Source of the DNA: a bacterium
GTDB lineage: Bacteria > Pseudomonadota > Gammaproteobacteria > Burkholderiales > Burkholderiaceae_C
DNA length: 35,338 nucleotides
Assembly: GCA_030824555.1 (NCBI GenBank)
Contig: JAVBXK010000041.1
Span: forward strand, 1 to 35,338
Reading direction: 5' to 3'
Of this stretch, positions 15,928-24,948 are shown piece after piece. The stretch's first letter is position 1, and the number at the start of each line of letters is the position of its first letter. Made by a program: the position numbers and the translations under genes. The notes beneath the pieces were generated by a model that searched no databases, was not told the DNA's origin, and saw only the letters and a program-made list of their open reading frames with translations.

Positions 15928-16874
15928 CCGCTGACAACGCCCTGCAACCCGGCCTGGTGGTGGCCACTTACGGGCGACACGTGGTGGTCGAGTCGCCCGA
16001 TGGCACTCGCCGCATCTGCCACCCCCGTGGCAAAAAGAACGCTGCACTGGTGGGGGACCATGTGCTATGGACGCCCAGTGCCGACGAAGGCACCGTGGAA
16101 AAGGTACAACCCCGCCAGAATCTGTTTTACCGCCAGGATGAGATTCGCACCAAATCGTTCGCAGCCAACCTCGACCAAGTATTGATCCTGCTGGCCGCCG
16201 AACCCGAATTTTCAGAACGCCAGCTGGCCCGCGCACTGGTTGCGGCCGAAGCGGCTGGCATCGCCCCGCTGATCGGGTTGAACAAAAGCGACCTGGCCGA
16301 GCCTTTCAACCGTGCCTGGCTGCGGCTGGCACCTTACCGAGACATGGGCTACACCGTGTTGCCGCTGTGCCTGAACCCCGATGAAACCATACCCGAGCAA
16401 CCCATGGCCACGCAAAACGGCTTGTCTGCGCTGGACGGCCATCTGCAAGGCAAAAAGACCTTGGTGCTGGGGCCATCCGGGGTCGGGAAAAGTACGCTGA
16501 TCAACCACTGGGTGCCCAAGGCTTTTGCGCTGACCAACGAAATATCGAAAGCATTGAACTCGGGCAAACACACGACCACGAGCACGCTGTGGTACTGGGT
16601 TGACCCTGCCAAGCATACGGCACTGATCGATTCGCCCGGTTTTCAGGAATTCGGTTTACGCCACATCGAAGCCACGCAACTGGCCAAGCTCATGCCAGAC
16701 ATTCGTCGGCATCTGGGCGAATGCAAGTACTACAACTGCACGCATCGGCATGAGCCAGGCTGTAGCGTGATTTCACGCATGAAAAATGCCTCTACCGCTT
16801 ATCCCATAGACGACAATCGCTATAAAATTTATTGCGAATTGTTTGACGAACTGTCGCAAAGCAGGCACTGGTGA
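15924..16874 (+). CDS. rsgA: Ribosome small-subunit-dependent GTPase RsgA
   Basis: Circularly permuted GTPase that assists late maturation of the 30S subunit. An N-terminal OB-fold (about 1-70) is followed by the permuted GTPase domain: G4 NKSD at 120-123, then G1 GPSGVGKS at 183-190, then G3 DSPG at 236-239. The C-terminal zinc finger has ligands Cys267, Cys272, His274 and Cys280. At 316 aa the length is normal. The ATG at 15924 has GGAGGG about ten bases upstream, which decides the start over the longer frame reaching into the protease gene. Confidence 0.95.
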   Translation: MTADNALQPGLVVATYGRHVVVESPDGTRRICHPRGKKNAALVGDHVLWTPSADEGTVEKVQPRQNLFYRQDEIRTKSFAANLDQVLILLAAEPEFSERQLARALVAAEAAGIAPLIGLNKSDLAEPFNRAWLRLAPYRDMGYTVLPLCLNPDETIPEQPMATQNGLSALDGHLQGKKTLVLGPSGVGKSTLINHWVPKAFALTNEISKALNSGKHTTTSTLWYWVDPAKHTALIDSPGFQEFGLRHIEATQLAKLMPDIRRHLGECKYYNCTHRHEPGCSVISRMKNASTAYPIDDNRYKIYCELFDELSQSRHW

Positions 16875-16974
16875 GCGCAACTTTCACGGCCTGACATCGA
16901 GCCCGTGGCCACCAATTGCCGCGAAAATGACCTCAAATGATCTGAGTGCGACCCTGCAAGAAGCTGAGAGGCTG

Positions 16975-17913
16975 TCAGCCCACAGAGTTGGCCAACGTCA
17001 ACAGCGCCAGGAAAAGCATCCACAGCACCACGCTTCGCCATACCAACCCAACCAGGCTGGTCAGATGGGCCAGTTCAGGGGCCCGGGCTGTGGTGCTGCC
17101 CTCGGCCACCACATCGCCCACCAGCGCAAGGTTCAACGCCCCAGCCGCTGCGACCAGCACGACCACATCATTGGCGTCTCTTGACGTGACGCCAATGGTG
17201 CGCCAATTGGCTACCGCCTCTTCAAAATTGCCTACGATTGCAAAGGCGATGGCGGATGCACGCGCTGGAACGTGGTTGATCAGTTGCCAGGCACGGGCCG
17301 CGACGGTGCACACGCTTTCGCTGGGCATGAGTTCGTCAGGCCCTTGCAACCGCCCCCGTCGAGCTGCGTTGCTGCTCGCCATGTAGTCGGCAAGCCGGAA
17401 CAAAACAGCCCCAGCGGGCCCCAGGCCCATGATCCAGAACACAACGAAACACACCAGCACGCCCAATACGTGGCGGTGAACCGCCAGCACCGAATATTCG
17501 ATGGCCTGGCGTAGCGGATCCGAAGGCGAAACAGCCTCGACAGGTACCCGCCGCCAAGCAGCAAGGGCCTGGCGCGCAGCCAATTCATCGCCACGCTCCA
17601 GCGCACCCCTGATATCGGTGAAGTGGTGGCTGAACTGCCTGAAGCCCAGCGTGACGTACAGCACGGCAACCGTCCAGACAAACGTCAGCACCACACTGTA
17701 TGACCACAGTGCAATGTGCACGCCAGCCGCAACGAGCGCCGGCAAAGCCACGGCCATGGCCCACACCAGCAAGCCATGGTGATGCTGCCCTGCGTCCAGG
17801 CTCTTTTTCACCGACCTGACCCACCCGCGCATGCTGGCATGAACCCAGTTGTGCTCGGTCAAGGGACGCGCCTGTTCCAGCAACAAGGCGAATAGAACTG
17901 CCAGAAAACTCAT
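16975..17913 (-). CDS. CobD/CbiB-family (AmpE-like) inner-membrane protein
   Basis: 312 aa with several hydrophobic helices and the motifs FLAVLFALLLEQARPL at the N-terminus, YVTLGFRQFSHHFTDIRGALERGD near residue 115, and VSPSDPLRQAIEYSVLAVHRHVLGVLVCFVVFWIMGLGPAGAVLFRL. These match betaproteobacterial proteins usually annotated as CobD/CbiB. True cobalamin synthesis is doubtful because no other cobalamin gene is nearby; the AmpE relatives are a plausible alternative. The ATG at 17913 begins the conserved MSFL segment. The 100-bp gap to the converging rsgA shows no clear terminator. Confidence 0.75.
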   Translation of the reverse strand: MSFLAVLFALLLEQARPLTEHNWVHASMRGWVRSVKKSLDAGQHHHGLLVWAMAVALPALVAAGVHIALWSYSVVLTFVWTVAVLYVTLGFRQFSHHFTDIRGALERGDELAARQALAAWRRVPVEAVSPSDPLRQAIEYSVLAVHRHVLGVLVCFVVFWIMGLGPAGAVLFRLADYMASSNAARRGRLQGPDELMPSESVCTVAARAWQLINHVPARASAIAFAIVGNFEEAVANWRTIGVTSRDANDVVVLVAAAGALNLALVGDVVAEGSTTARAPELAHLTSLVGLVWRSVVLWMLFLALLTLANSVG

Positions 17914-17984
17914 GGTCAGATGATAGCGGTCAACACTCGCGGCCCTGGGGGCCAGACGGTCGCGCGAAAGTAAAAAACACGTGT

Positions 17985-18650
17985 CTACGCCTTCAAAAAC
18001 GCATACAGATTGCGCAACATGCCCGCCGTGGCCCCCCAGATGAAGCGTTCGGCAGACGCATCGGTGTACGGCATGGAAAACCATTCGCGCTCGACCCCCT
18101 CGAACACCAGCCTGTGCAGCCTGTGGTTGGCGGGATCAAGTAAAAAGGCCAGCGGCACCTCAAACACATCCGCCACTTCAGATGCGTTGGGCACCACAGG
18201 CACATCAGGGGCGAGTAGGCCAACCACTGGCGTCACGGTGAACGCCGTGCCAGTGACATAAATGGGCAAGCAGCCCAGCACCTCGACGCGCTCGGGCGGC
18301 ACCCCCACCTCCTCGTGCGCCTCACGCAAGGCGGTCGCGATGTGTGATGCGTCGGTGGCATCCACCTTCCCACCCGGCAATGCAATCTGACCCGAATGCG
18401 TGTTCAGGTGACTCGCCCGCTGCGTGAGCAACAACGTCGGCTCTTCACGCTGAACAATGGCCATCAACACTGCGGCTTCTGCCGGTACACGGTGACCAAA
18501 TTTCTTTTCACGCAGCACTTCTGGCGACCAGTTGGGTGGATTCGCGAAGCGCGCACGCAACGCGGCCGCAGTGAAGACAGCAGGGTCGACCGCAGGCAAA
18601 TGGTGATCGCGCCGAATGATGGGAACCTGGCGCGGGTCGAACATGCTCAT
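17985..18650 (-). CDS. Nudix hydrolase, CoA pyrophosphatase (NudL-like)
   Basis: 221 aa. LLTQRASHLNTHSGQIALPGGKV is the coenzyme-A-type motif in front of the Nudix box. The box itself (GGKVDATDASHIATALREAHEEVG) has the same one-residue-longer spacing as E. coli NudL. The predicted reaction is CoA to phosphopantetheine plus 3',5'-ADP. I chose the ATG at 18650 (MSMFDPRQVP); the longer frame up to 18716 would run through the rplS terminator. It is downstream of rplS on the same strand. Confidence 0.9.
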   Translation of the reverse strand: MSMFDPRQVPIIRRDHHLPAVDPAVFTAAALRARFANPPNWSPEVLREKKFGHRVPAEAAVLMAIVQREEPTLLLTQRASHLNTHSGQIALPGGKVDATDASHIATALREAHEEVGVPPERVEVLGCLPIYVTGTAFTVTPVVGLLAPDVPVVPNASEVADVFEVPLAFLLDPANHRLHRLVFEGVEREWFSMPYTDASAERFIWGATAGMLRNLYAFLKA

Positions 18651-18665
18651 GAATTTGGGATAGGC

Positions 18666-18694
18666 AAAAAAAAACCGCTCGGATGAGCGGCTTT
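18666..18694 (-). terminator. Intrinsic terminator after rplS
   Basis: On the minus strand a stem CCGCTC (18690-18685) / GAGCGG (18680-18675) with a 4-nt loop is followed by a run of at least eight U. It lies about 20 bp past the rplS stop, so most rplS transcripts should end here rather than enter the Nudix gene. Confidence 0.9.
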
Positions 18695-18712
18695 TCTGAA
18701 GAGCTGGTTGCT

Positions 18713-19069
18713 TCAAGCGCCCAGTTTTTCCTTGATACGTGCAGACTTGCCGCTGCGGTCGCGCAGATAGTACAGCTTGGCACGACGGACATCGCCGCGG
18801 CGCTTGACTTCGATCTTGGCGATCAACGGGCTGTAAAGCGGGAACGTACGCTCCACGCCTTCACCGTTGGACACTTTGCGAACGATGAAGCTGCTGTTCA
18901 GACCACGGTTGCGGCGAGCGATCACGACACCTTCGTAAGCCTGGACACGCTTGCGCGTACCTTCGATCACGTTCACGCTGACGATCACGGTGTCGCCAGG
19001 TGCAAACGGGGGGATTTCTTTGTTCAGACGAGCAATTTCTTCTTGCTCAAGGGTTTGAATGAGGTTCAT
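18713..19069 (-). CDS. rplS: 50S ribosomal protein L19
   Basis: 118 aa, matching L19 from end to end: [58 protein letters not shown], and the C-terminal [21 protein letters not shown]. It sits at the 30S-50S interface. In most bacteria the gene is last in rpsP-rimM-trmD-rplS. Here the next gene upstream is an unrelated flavoprotein, and rplS has a perfect TATAAT -10 element and a leader of about 100 nt that can fold. Confidence 0.98.
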   Translation of the reverse strand: MNLIQTLEQEEIARLNKEIPPFAPGDTVIVSVNVIEGTRKRVQAYEGVVIARRNRGLNSSFIVRKVSNGEGVERTFPLYSPLIAKIEVKRRGDVRRAKLYYLRDRSGKSARIKEKLGA

Positions 19070-19183
19070 TTTTTCCTGATAAGGGTCATGGTCACGCTAC
19101 ACAAAAGGCTTCTTGGCAACTTCATTACAAGAGTGAAGCAGGCTTGAAGCGGCTGACCAGAGGATCCACAGCCCATCATTATA
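19070..19183 (-). promoter_or_regulatory. rplS promoter (-10 TATAAT) and structured leader
   Basis: TATAAT lies at 19183-19178 on the minus strand with no good -35; a start near 19171 gives a leader of about 100 nt. Three nested pairings can be seen in the leader: TGGTCA/TGACCA (19154-19159 with 19089-19094), GCTTC/GAAGC (19146-19150 with 19108-19112) and CTTCA/TGAAG (19134-19138 with 19120-19124). Such a leader is compatible with autogenous control by L19, which is inference. Confidence 0.6.
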
Positions 19184-19237
19184 GCCCGACGCTTGATTTC
19201 AAGCTAAACGACATGCGATACACCCACCCGACACGCG

Positions 19238-20596
19238 TCAAACCTCGCCGGTCGCGCTCAAATATCGTGCAGCAGCAGCCCCCATCCAGCGCCCCGTCGC
19301 CAGACAGGCAGTGAGGAGGTATCCACCTGTGGGGGCCTCCCAATCGAGCATTTCACCTGCGCAGAACACGCCAGGTAGCTGGGCAACCATGCCTTCAGGC
19401 GTCAACGCATCGAGGCGCACACCACCAGCCGTGCTGATGGCTTCAGCCACAGGCCGCGAAGAACCAAGCGTGACCTTCAACGCTTTGATGGCGCCCGCCA
19501 GCAAAGTTGGCTGATGCATCCTTTCTGCGCCCAATTGCTCGTAGAGCAAGCCAGCTTTCACACCATCCAGCCCCAGACGGCTTTTCAGGTGGTTACTCAG
19601 CGAACGCGAGCCCCGTGGCGCCTGAACCGCGGCCGCAATTTTCTCGGGCGTCCAGTCAGGCAGCAGGTCTATTTCCAGCGTCGCCTGACCGCGTGTTTCG
19701 ATCTGATTACGCAGGTAAGCAGACGCAGCGTACACGACGCTGCCCTCGATACCGGTTTGCGTGATCACACATTCGCCTTTGCGTTCGAATACGCACGCGG
19801 TCCGCTCTTCGTACCGTTCAGCGCCATCTGGCGCCAAACCTGACGCCACAGCTGGCACCCGCACGGCCACGGACTTGAGCGGACTGCCTGCGTACCGACC
19901 AACGAAGTGAGGCGTCCACCCTCCGAGCACATCGAACCCGCAATTGCTGGGCCGCAGCGGCACCACCGTTACGCCCCCTCCCGTCAGCAAGGGCACCCAG
20001 GCCCCGTCCGAGCCCAGTTGCGGCCAACTTGCACCGCCCAGCGCCAGCACGCTGGCACGCCCTCTTCCACGCAACACGCCACCAGATGCAACCTCAAACA
20101 GCATCGCACCATCAGCATCCCAACCAACCCAGCGGTGACGTTGATGAAAGGTCACGGGCACCCGGACACTTGTTGGCTCACGCAATTGCCTCAACCAGGC
20201 TCGCAGCAGAGGTGCAGCCTTCATGTCGACAGGGAACACGCGCCCGGATGTCCCCACAAACGTATCGATACCCAGTGACGATGCCCATGCACGCACAGCA
20301 GCACCGTCGAAGGCGGTCAACATCGGCCTGAGTGCATCTTGTGCAGCCCCAAAACGGCTCAAAAAAGGCTCAAATGCCTCGGCGTGGGTCAGGTTCAACC
20401 CCCCCTTGCCTGCCAGCAGGAATTTGCGGCCGACCGACGGCATGCGATCAAACACATGCACCCGAAACCCTTGCCCAGACAGGACATCGGCGGCCATCAG
20501 GCCCGCAGGGCCACCACCCACCACTATCACATCACATTCGATGTCGGATGCAGTGGCGGCATCCGTGCCAGGCGGGGCGGTCAATTCATTGCTCAC
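19238..20596 (-). CDS. HI0933-like / TIGR03862 family FAD-dependent flavoprotein
   Basis: 452 aa. The dinucleotide-binding motif [18 protein letters not shown] spans residues 24-40. [19 protein letters not shown] (about 55-74) is the family signature, and the C-terminal [28 protein letters not shown] completes the FAD fold. The protein belongs to the HI0933/YhiN group, subfamily TIGR03862; the reaction is unknown. It is divergent from trxA, with about 150 bp of shared promoter region (20597-20748). Confidence 0.9.
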   Translation of the reverse strand: MSNELTAPPGTDAATASDIECDVIVVGGGPAGLMAADVLSGQGFRVHVFDRMPSVGRKFLLAGKGGLNLTHAEAFEPFLSRFGAAQDALRPMLTAFDGAAVRAWASSLGIDTFVGTSGRVFPVDMKAAPLLRAWLRQLREPTSVRVPVTFHQRHRWVGWDADGAMLFEVASGGVLRGRGRASVLALGGASWPQLGSDGAWVPLLTGGGVTVVPLRPSNCGFDVLGGWTPHFVGRYAGSPLKSVAVRVPAVASGLAPDGAERYEERTACVFERKGECVITQTGIEGSVVYAASAYLRNQIETRGQATLEIDLLPDWTPEKIAAAVQAPRGSRSLSNHLKSRLGLDGVKAGLLYEQLGAERMHQPTLLAGAIKALKVTLGSSRPVAEAISTAGGVRLDALTPEGMVAQLPGVFCAGEMLDWEAPTGGYLLTACLATGRWMGAAAARYLSATGEV

Positions 20597-20748
20597 GTGG
20601 ATTCAGTTTCTTCAAAGCAGCGGTGCCAGCTGGGCACGGATCAGCCACATGTGACCCGCTCACACAGGCCCCACAGGTTTCTGTCACAATTTCATTCGAT
20701 TTAAACATTCATGCGCACTCGCGCTTCCACCGTCACACAGGAATTGAC

Positions 20749-21081
20749 ATGGCCAGCGACCAGATCAAACACGTTTCCGATGCCACTTTCGAAGCTGAGG
20801 TCATCAAATCCTCCACACCCGTACTGGTCGACTATTGGGCCGAATGGTGCGGTCCCTGCAAAATGATTGCCCCCATCCTCGACGAAGTTGCCTCGGTTTA
20901 CACGGGGCGCTTGGCCGTTGCCAAAATGAACGTCGATGAAAACCGCGCTGTGCCAGCTCAGTACGGCATCCGTGGCATTCCCACATTGATGGTATTCAAG
21001 GACGGTCAGTTGGCCGCCACCAAAGTGGGTGCACTCAGCAAAGCACAGCTGATTGCGTTCATTGACCAGCAGCTGGGTTGA
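20749..21081 (+). CDS. trxA: Thioredoxin 1
   Basis: 110-aa cytosolic disulfide reductase with the active site WCGPC (Cys34, Cys37), the buried Asp of the VLVDYWAEW strand, and the cis-Pro loop GIRGIPTL at about 74-80. The length is typical. The ATG at 20749 begins the conserved [15 protein letters not shown] segment, so the longer frame upstream is not coding. It is followed by rho, the arrangement also known in E. coli. Confidence 0.97.
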   Translation: MASDQIKHVSDATFEAEVIKSSTPVLVDYWAEWCGPCKMIAPILDEVASVYTGRLAVAKMNVDENRAVPAQYGIRGIPTLMVFKDGQLAATKVGALSKAQLIAFIDQQLG

Positions 21082-21177
21082 CTTGGCGCAACCATGCGCG
21101 CAGAGGCTCGCGTCCACAACGACGCTTGGGGTGCGCTGTACTGGAATTACAACAAACACAACACTGAACACACCCCG

Positions 21178-21208
21178 TTGACCTTTGATGGCAGCGGGGT
21201 TCTATAAT
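21178..21208 (+). promoter_or_regulatory. rho promoter
   Basis: TTGACC at 21178-21183 and a perfect TATAAT at 21203-21208 are separated by 19 bp, a little long. The predicted start near 21215 gives a leader of about 120 nt to the rho ATG. The leader is richer in C than G and has a CCCGG/CCGGG hairpin at 21285-21297, as might be expected of a Rho-controlled (autoregulated) leader. Confidence 0.7.
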
Positions 21209-21338
21209 CATCAAACTGTCAGCTACACGCTGGCGCAAATGCAGCAGTCCGTAGGCAACACCTCACAGCGACTGCACACCCAGCCCCGGCTTCCGGGCGC
21301 TCTCCCAAATTCATATCAGGCTCCGCTCAGGGGTTCAC

Positions 21339-22601
21339 ATGCATCTTTCCGAACTCAAAGCCCTCCACGTTTCCGAAGTCTTCAAGCAAGCAGAAGCGCT
21401 TGAAATCGAGAACACTGGCCGCATGCGCAAACAGGAACTGATGTTTGCCATCATCAAGAAGCGCGCACGCGCTGGCGAGCAAGTGTTTGCTGACGGTGTG
21501 CTGGAGGTGCTGCCCGACGGCTTCGGCTTCTTGCGTGCACCCGATACAAGCTACACCGCATCGACAGACGACATCTACATTTCGCCCAGCCAGATCAGGC
21601 GTTTCAACCTGCACACAGGCGACATGATCGAAGGCGAGGTGCGCACGCCCAAGGATGGCGAGCGCTACTTCGCCCTGACAAAACTCGACAAGATCAACGG
21701 TTTGCCCCCTGAGGACAACAAGCACAAGATCATGTTCGAGAACCTCACACCTCTCTTCCCCAAAGAGCAAATGAAGCTCGAACGGGACATGAAGGGTGAT
21801 GAAAACATCACGGGCCGGGTCATCGACATCATCGCGCCCATCGGCCGCGGACAGCGGGCACTGATTGTGGCGCCGCCTAAAAGTGGCAAAACGGTCATGA
21901 TGCAACACATCTGCCACGCCATCACAACCAACCACCCTGAAGTGGAATTGATGGTGCTGCTGGTTGACGAGCGCCCGGAAGAAGTGACGGAAATGCAGCG
22001 CACGGTGCGAGGGGAAGTGATTGCATCCACCTTCGACGAACCTGCTGCACGCCACGTTCACGTGGCCGAAATGGTCATCGAGCGTGCCAAACGCCTGGTC
22101 GAACTGAAGAAGGATGTCGTGATCCTGCTCGACTCCATCACCCGCTTGGCACGCGCCTACAACAACGTGCTGCCATCGTCAGGCAAAGTGCTGACCGGTG
22201 GTGTCGATGCCAACGCATTGCAGCGCCCGAAGCGTTTCTTTGGTGCCGCACGGAAGATTGAAGAAGGCGGCTCACTGACCATCATAGCCACGGCGCTGGT
22301 GGACACGGGCAGCCGCATGGATGAAGTGATCTTCGAAGAATTCAAGGGAACAGGCAACTGCGAAATCCACTTGGACCGCCGCCTGTATGAAAAGCGCGTA
22401 TTCCCATCCATCCAGCTCAACCGCAGCGGCACCCGCCGCGAAGAACTGCTGCTGCAGCCAGAAATCTTGCAGAAAACCCGGATCCTGCGTCAGTTCATGT
22501 ACAACATGGACGAGATTGAAGCCATGGAAATGGTGCTCAAGAGCATGAAGTCCACCAAGAACAACTCCGAATTTTTCGAGATGATGCGCCGAGGCGGCTG
22601 A
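21339..22601 (+). CDS. rho: Transcription termination factor Rho
   Basis: Hexameric RNA-dependent ATPase that ends transcription at rut sites. 420 aa, close to the 419 of E. coli. An N-terminal helical and cold-shock-like RNA-binding domain (1-125, with [18 protein letters not shown]) precedes the RecA-like motor: P-loop APPKSGKT at 178-185, [26 protein letters not shown], and the R-loop/C-terminal [13 protein letters not shown]. No insertion in the N-terminal domain is seen. AGGGG lies about ten bases before the ATG. Confidence 0.99.
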   Translation: MHLSELKALHVSEVFKQAEALEIENTGRMRKQELMFAIIKKRARAGEQVFADGVLEVLPDGFGFLRAPDTSYTASTDDIYISPSQIRRFNLHTGDMIEGEVRTPKDGERYFALTKLDKINGLPPEDNKHKIMFENLTPLFPKEQMKLERDMKGDENITGRVIDIIAPIGRGQRALIVAPPKSGKTVMMQHICHAITTNHPEVELMVLLVDERPEEVTEMQRTVRGEVIASTFDEPAARHVHVAEMVIERAKRLVELKKDVVILLDSITRLARAYNNVLPSSGKVLTGGVDANALQRPKRFFGAARKIEEGGSLTIIATALVDTGSRMDEVIFEEFKGTGNCEIHLDRRLYEKRVFPSIQLNRSGTRREELLLQPEILQKTRILRQFMYNMDEIEAMEMVLKSMKSTKNNSEFFEMMRRGG

Positions 22602-22665
22602 CCAAAGCGGCAACGGGTACTGGCTGACAGGTGCAGGACCGTACCGCAGCCAACTCAAAACATGC

Positions 22666-22801
22666 GATAATCGCAGGCTGTCGTTGTGGCAACTGCCGCA
22701 TCTGCAACCAAAACACAACCGATTCAACGGCCCATTTCTGCGACAAGTGTCACCCCTGTATTTTGGGTCGGCGGCTGTCGCAACTGAACTTAGGATATGA
22801 A
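22666..22801 (+). promoter_or_regulatory. rpmE -10 element and structured leader (candidate L31 leader)
   Basis: GATAAT at 22666-22671 is a possible -10 element with a weak -35. The RNA from about 22678 to the ATG can form a hairpin TGCGACA (22739-22745) / TGTCGCA (22776-22782) with inner ACCC (22752-22755) / GGGT (22765-22768). The hairpin ends nine bases before the AGGA ribosome binding site. Several unrelated L31 leaders that control rpmE are known in other phyla; this one is proposed only by analogy. Confidence 0.5.
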
Positions 22802-23062
22802 ATGAAAGATGGCATTCACCCCAACTACCGTGAAGTTTGCTTCATGGACCTCTCCAACGGTTTCAAATTCGTGACGCGCTCATGCGCCAACACGAAAGAA
22901 ACCGTCAAACTGGATGACGGTCGCGAACTGCCACTGTTCAAGCTGGACACCTCCAGCGAATCACACCCCTTCTACACGGGCACGCAAAAAAGCGTGGACA
23001 CCATGGGTGGTCGCGTCGAAAAATTTCGCAACCGTTTCGCACGCACGACCGCCGCGAAGTAA
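22802..23062 (+). CDS. rpmE2: 50S ribosomal protein L31 type B
   Basis: 86 aa: [28 protein letters not shown]...[29 protein letters not shown]. The length and the absence of the paired CxxC zinc ligands of type A L31 identify the zinc-independent type B form. The ATG at 22802 is preceded by AGGA with good spacing. The reading frame stays open 57 codons further upstream, but that stretch overlaps the leader and is not conserved L31. It follows rho, as in many Burkholderiales, and is closed by a strong terminator. Confidence 0.97.
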   Translation: MKDGIHPNYREVCFMDLSNGFKFVTRSCANTKETVKLDDGRELPLFKLDTSSESHPFYTGTQKSVDTMGGRVEKFRNRFARTTAAK

Positions 23063-23087
23063 TCACTCTGCATTGCCCTCGTGGCAC

Positions 23088-23118
23088 AAAAAAAGCCGAC
23101 AGTCGTCGGCTTTTTTTT
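23088..23118 (+). terminator. Intrinsic terminator after rpmE
   Basis: Stem GCCGAC (23095-23100) / GTCGGC (23105-23110) with a 4-nt loop, an upstream A-run and a downstream run of eight T (23111-23118). It ends the rho-rpmE region. Confidence 0.93.
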
Positions 23119-23196
23119 CGGGCATTCACGCCCTCTTTGCTGCTGCACGTGGCAAAGTGACATGACAAACGGTTCGTCAACTCAGCAGCTATTCGT

Positions 23197-24948
23197 GTGA
23201 TCCAAGCATCTCCGGCCATCGTCACGCAAGCGGGTGCCCAGCGACTGCCCCGCTGGGCACTGCTGTGGCTCTGCGTGGCGTACATCGCACCCGGTTTCTT
23301 GGGACGTGAGCCCTGGAAAAATGCCGACACCACGGCATTCGGCATCATGAACTGGATGGCGCTTGGGGTCATCGACTGGTGGAACCCAGCCATCCCCGGT
23401 CAGACAAACATCAGCTCAGGTTTGTTGCCACACTGGCTGGGGGCCTTGATGGTCCAGGCATGGCCCGAACAGGCCGAATGGGTGTACAGGCTGCCAGCTG
23501 TCCTGGCAATGGCCGGTACTTTTTACTTCACCTGGCATGCGGTGTTTCGCTTTGCGTTACTGGGCACGGCCCAACCCGTGTCGTTTGCATTCGGTGGTCA
23601 GGCTGCGCCGGTGGATTACGCGCGCGCCATGGCCGACTCTGGCCTGCTGGCACTGATGGGCAGCCTTGGGTTGGCTCAGTTGTCACACGAGGCCACGCCG
23701 GACGTGTTCCTCACGGCCAGCCTGGCATCGGTGCTGTACGCGACGGCCCGGCTTGCTCACGGATCTGAAATAACCGATGCACGCACATTCACTTGCTGGT
23801 TTAGTGGCCTGTTTGTGATGGGCATGTCTGGCATGCCATTGCTGGCAGTGACCATCGCGGTGATCATTCCCAGTTGGTATGCACTGCATACCCAAACCGA
23901 CACACCGCAGGCTACGGGCCCTGCACACCAGGACGGCAAAAAACAAACTCTGGCACTCACTGCTGGTATGGGTGCAGCGGCCAGTATGTGGGTACTTTGG
24001 TGGACCACGCCTTGGATCCTACCCGCTACTACCGATGCCCCCTTCCCGTTCAGCACCGCGTCATTCGTAAAAATGCTGGCGTGGTTCACTTGGCCGCTTT
24101 GGCCACTTGTGCTCTGGACGCTATGGCGCTGGCGTCAGCATTTGAGACAGGCTCACGTTGCCCTGCCTTCAATGCTGACCACACTGATTCTGGTAGCCAG
24201 CGCGTGGGCAGGCGGGTCAGACAGAACCTTGATGCTGGCATTGCCTGCCATGTCAGTGCTGGCCGCATTTGCGCTGCCAACACTCAAGCGGAGCGTCAGT
24301 GCGCTGATTGACTGGTTCTCTGTGCTGTTCTTCAGCCTGTGCGCAACCATCGTTTGGGTGATCTGGATTGCCATGGTAACCGGCATACCCGAAAAACCGG
24401 CGGCCAACGTGGCCAGGTTGGCACCCGGCTTCGTGCCGTCGTTCGAGGGCTTTGCTTTTGCAGTGGCTCTGGTCGCAACCCTGTGCTGGTTGGCTGTGGT
24501 CGCATGGCGTGTGACGCGGCATCCCCCTGCCATCTGGAAAAGCATGGTTCTACCAGCCACTGGCGTCGCCTTGTGCTGGTTGTTGCTGATGACCCTGTGG
24601 CTGCCCCTGCTTGACCATGCCCGCAGCTATGGACCTATTGCAAGGCGATTGGCCACGCAAGTACCAGCGACTGAATGCACCACTACCCTCGGGCTGAACA
24701 CTGCTCAGCTGGCGGGCTTGGCGCACCAAGGACACATGAACATCGACATGCGCCCGGCCGAAGTCAGCGATTGCCCGCATTTGGTTGCCTCACCCAATCA
24801 CCCAGATGTATCTGCGGGCTTGGATGGGTGGCAACTCCTGGCACGGTTCAACCGCCTGACAGATGGCAAAGAAAGCCTGTTGCTGTTCCGCCGCGTAGTC
24901 ACCCCGGCAGAGCCTCTTGAGCCGTTCGTCAGCGAGGACGGGGACTGA
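23197..24948 (+). CDS. GT-C / ArnT-like multipass membrane glycosyltransferase (putative)
   Basis: 583 aa with about eleven to twelve predicted transmembrane helices and a soluble C-terminal part (about residues 485-583). The N-terminal GFLGREPWKNADTTAFGIMNW after the first helix resembles the first periplasmic loop of ArnT/PMT-like GT-C transferases, where an acidic residue binds the lipid-linked sugar donor. The substrate is unknown. The start is a GTG at 23197; no ATG is available before the first helix. The last 20 bases overlap the converging phoR gene. Confidence 0.72.
   Translation: MIQASPAIVTQAGAQRLPRWALLWLCVAYIAPGFLGREPWKNADTTAFGIMNWMALGVIDWWNPAIPGQTNISSGLLPHWLGALMVQAWPEQAEWVYRLPAVLAMAGTFYFTWHAVFRFALLGTAQPVSFAFGGQAAPVDYARAMADSGLLALMGSLGLAQLSHEATPDVFLTASLASVLYATARLAHGSEITDARTFTCWFSGLFVMGMSGMPLLAVTIAVIIPSWYALHTQTDTPQATGPAHQDGKKQTLALTAGMGAAASMWVLWWTTPWILPATTDAPFPFSTASFVKMLAWFTWPLWPLVLWTLWRWRQHLRQAHVALPSMLTTLILVASAWAGGSDRTLMLALPAMSVLAAFALPTLKRSVSALIDWFSVLFFSLCATIVWVIWIAMVTGIPEKPAANVARLAPGFVPSFEGFAFAVALVATLCWLAVVAWRVTRHPPAIWKSMVLPATGVALCWLLLMTLWLPLLDHARSYGPIARRLATQVPATECTTTLGLNTAQLAGLAHQGHMNIDMRPAEVSDCPHLVASPNHPDVSAGLDGWQLLARFNRLTDGKESLLLFRRVVTPAEPLEPFVSEDGD

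Noticed and set aside
14789-15967. 392-codon minus-strand open frame opposite the M48 protease
   Set aside because: The translation is rich in His, Gln, Arg and Gly with no family motif, and the plus-strand gene has intact HELGH and third-ligand motifs.
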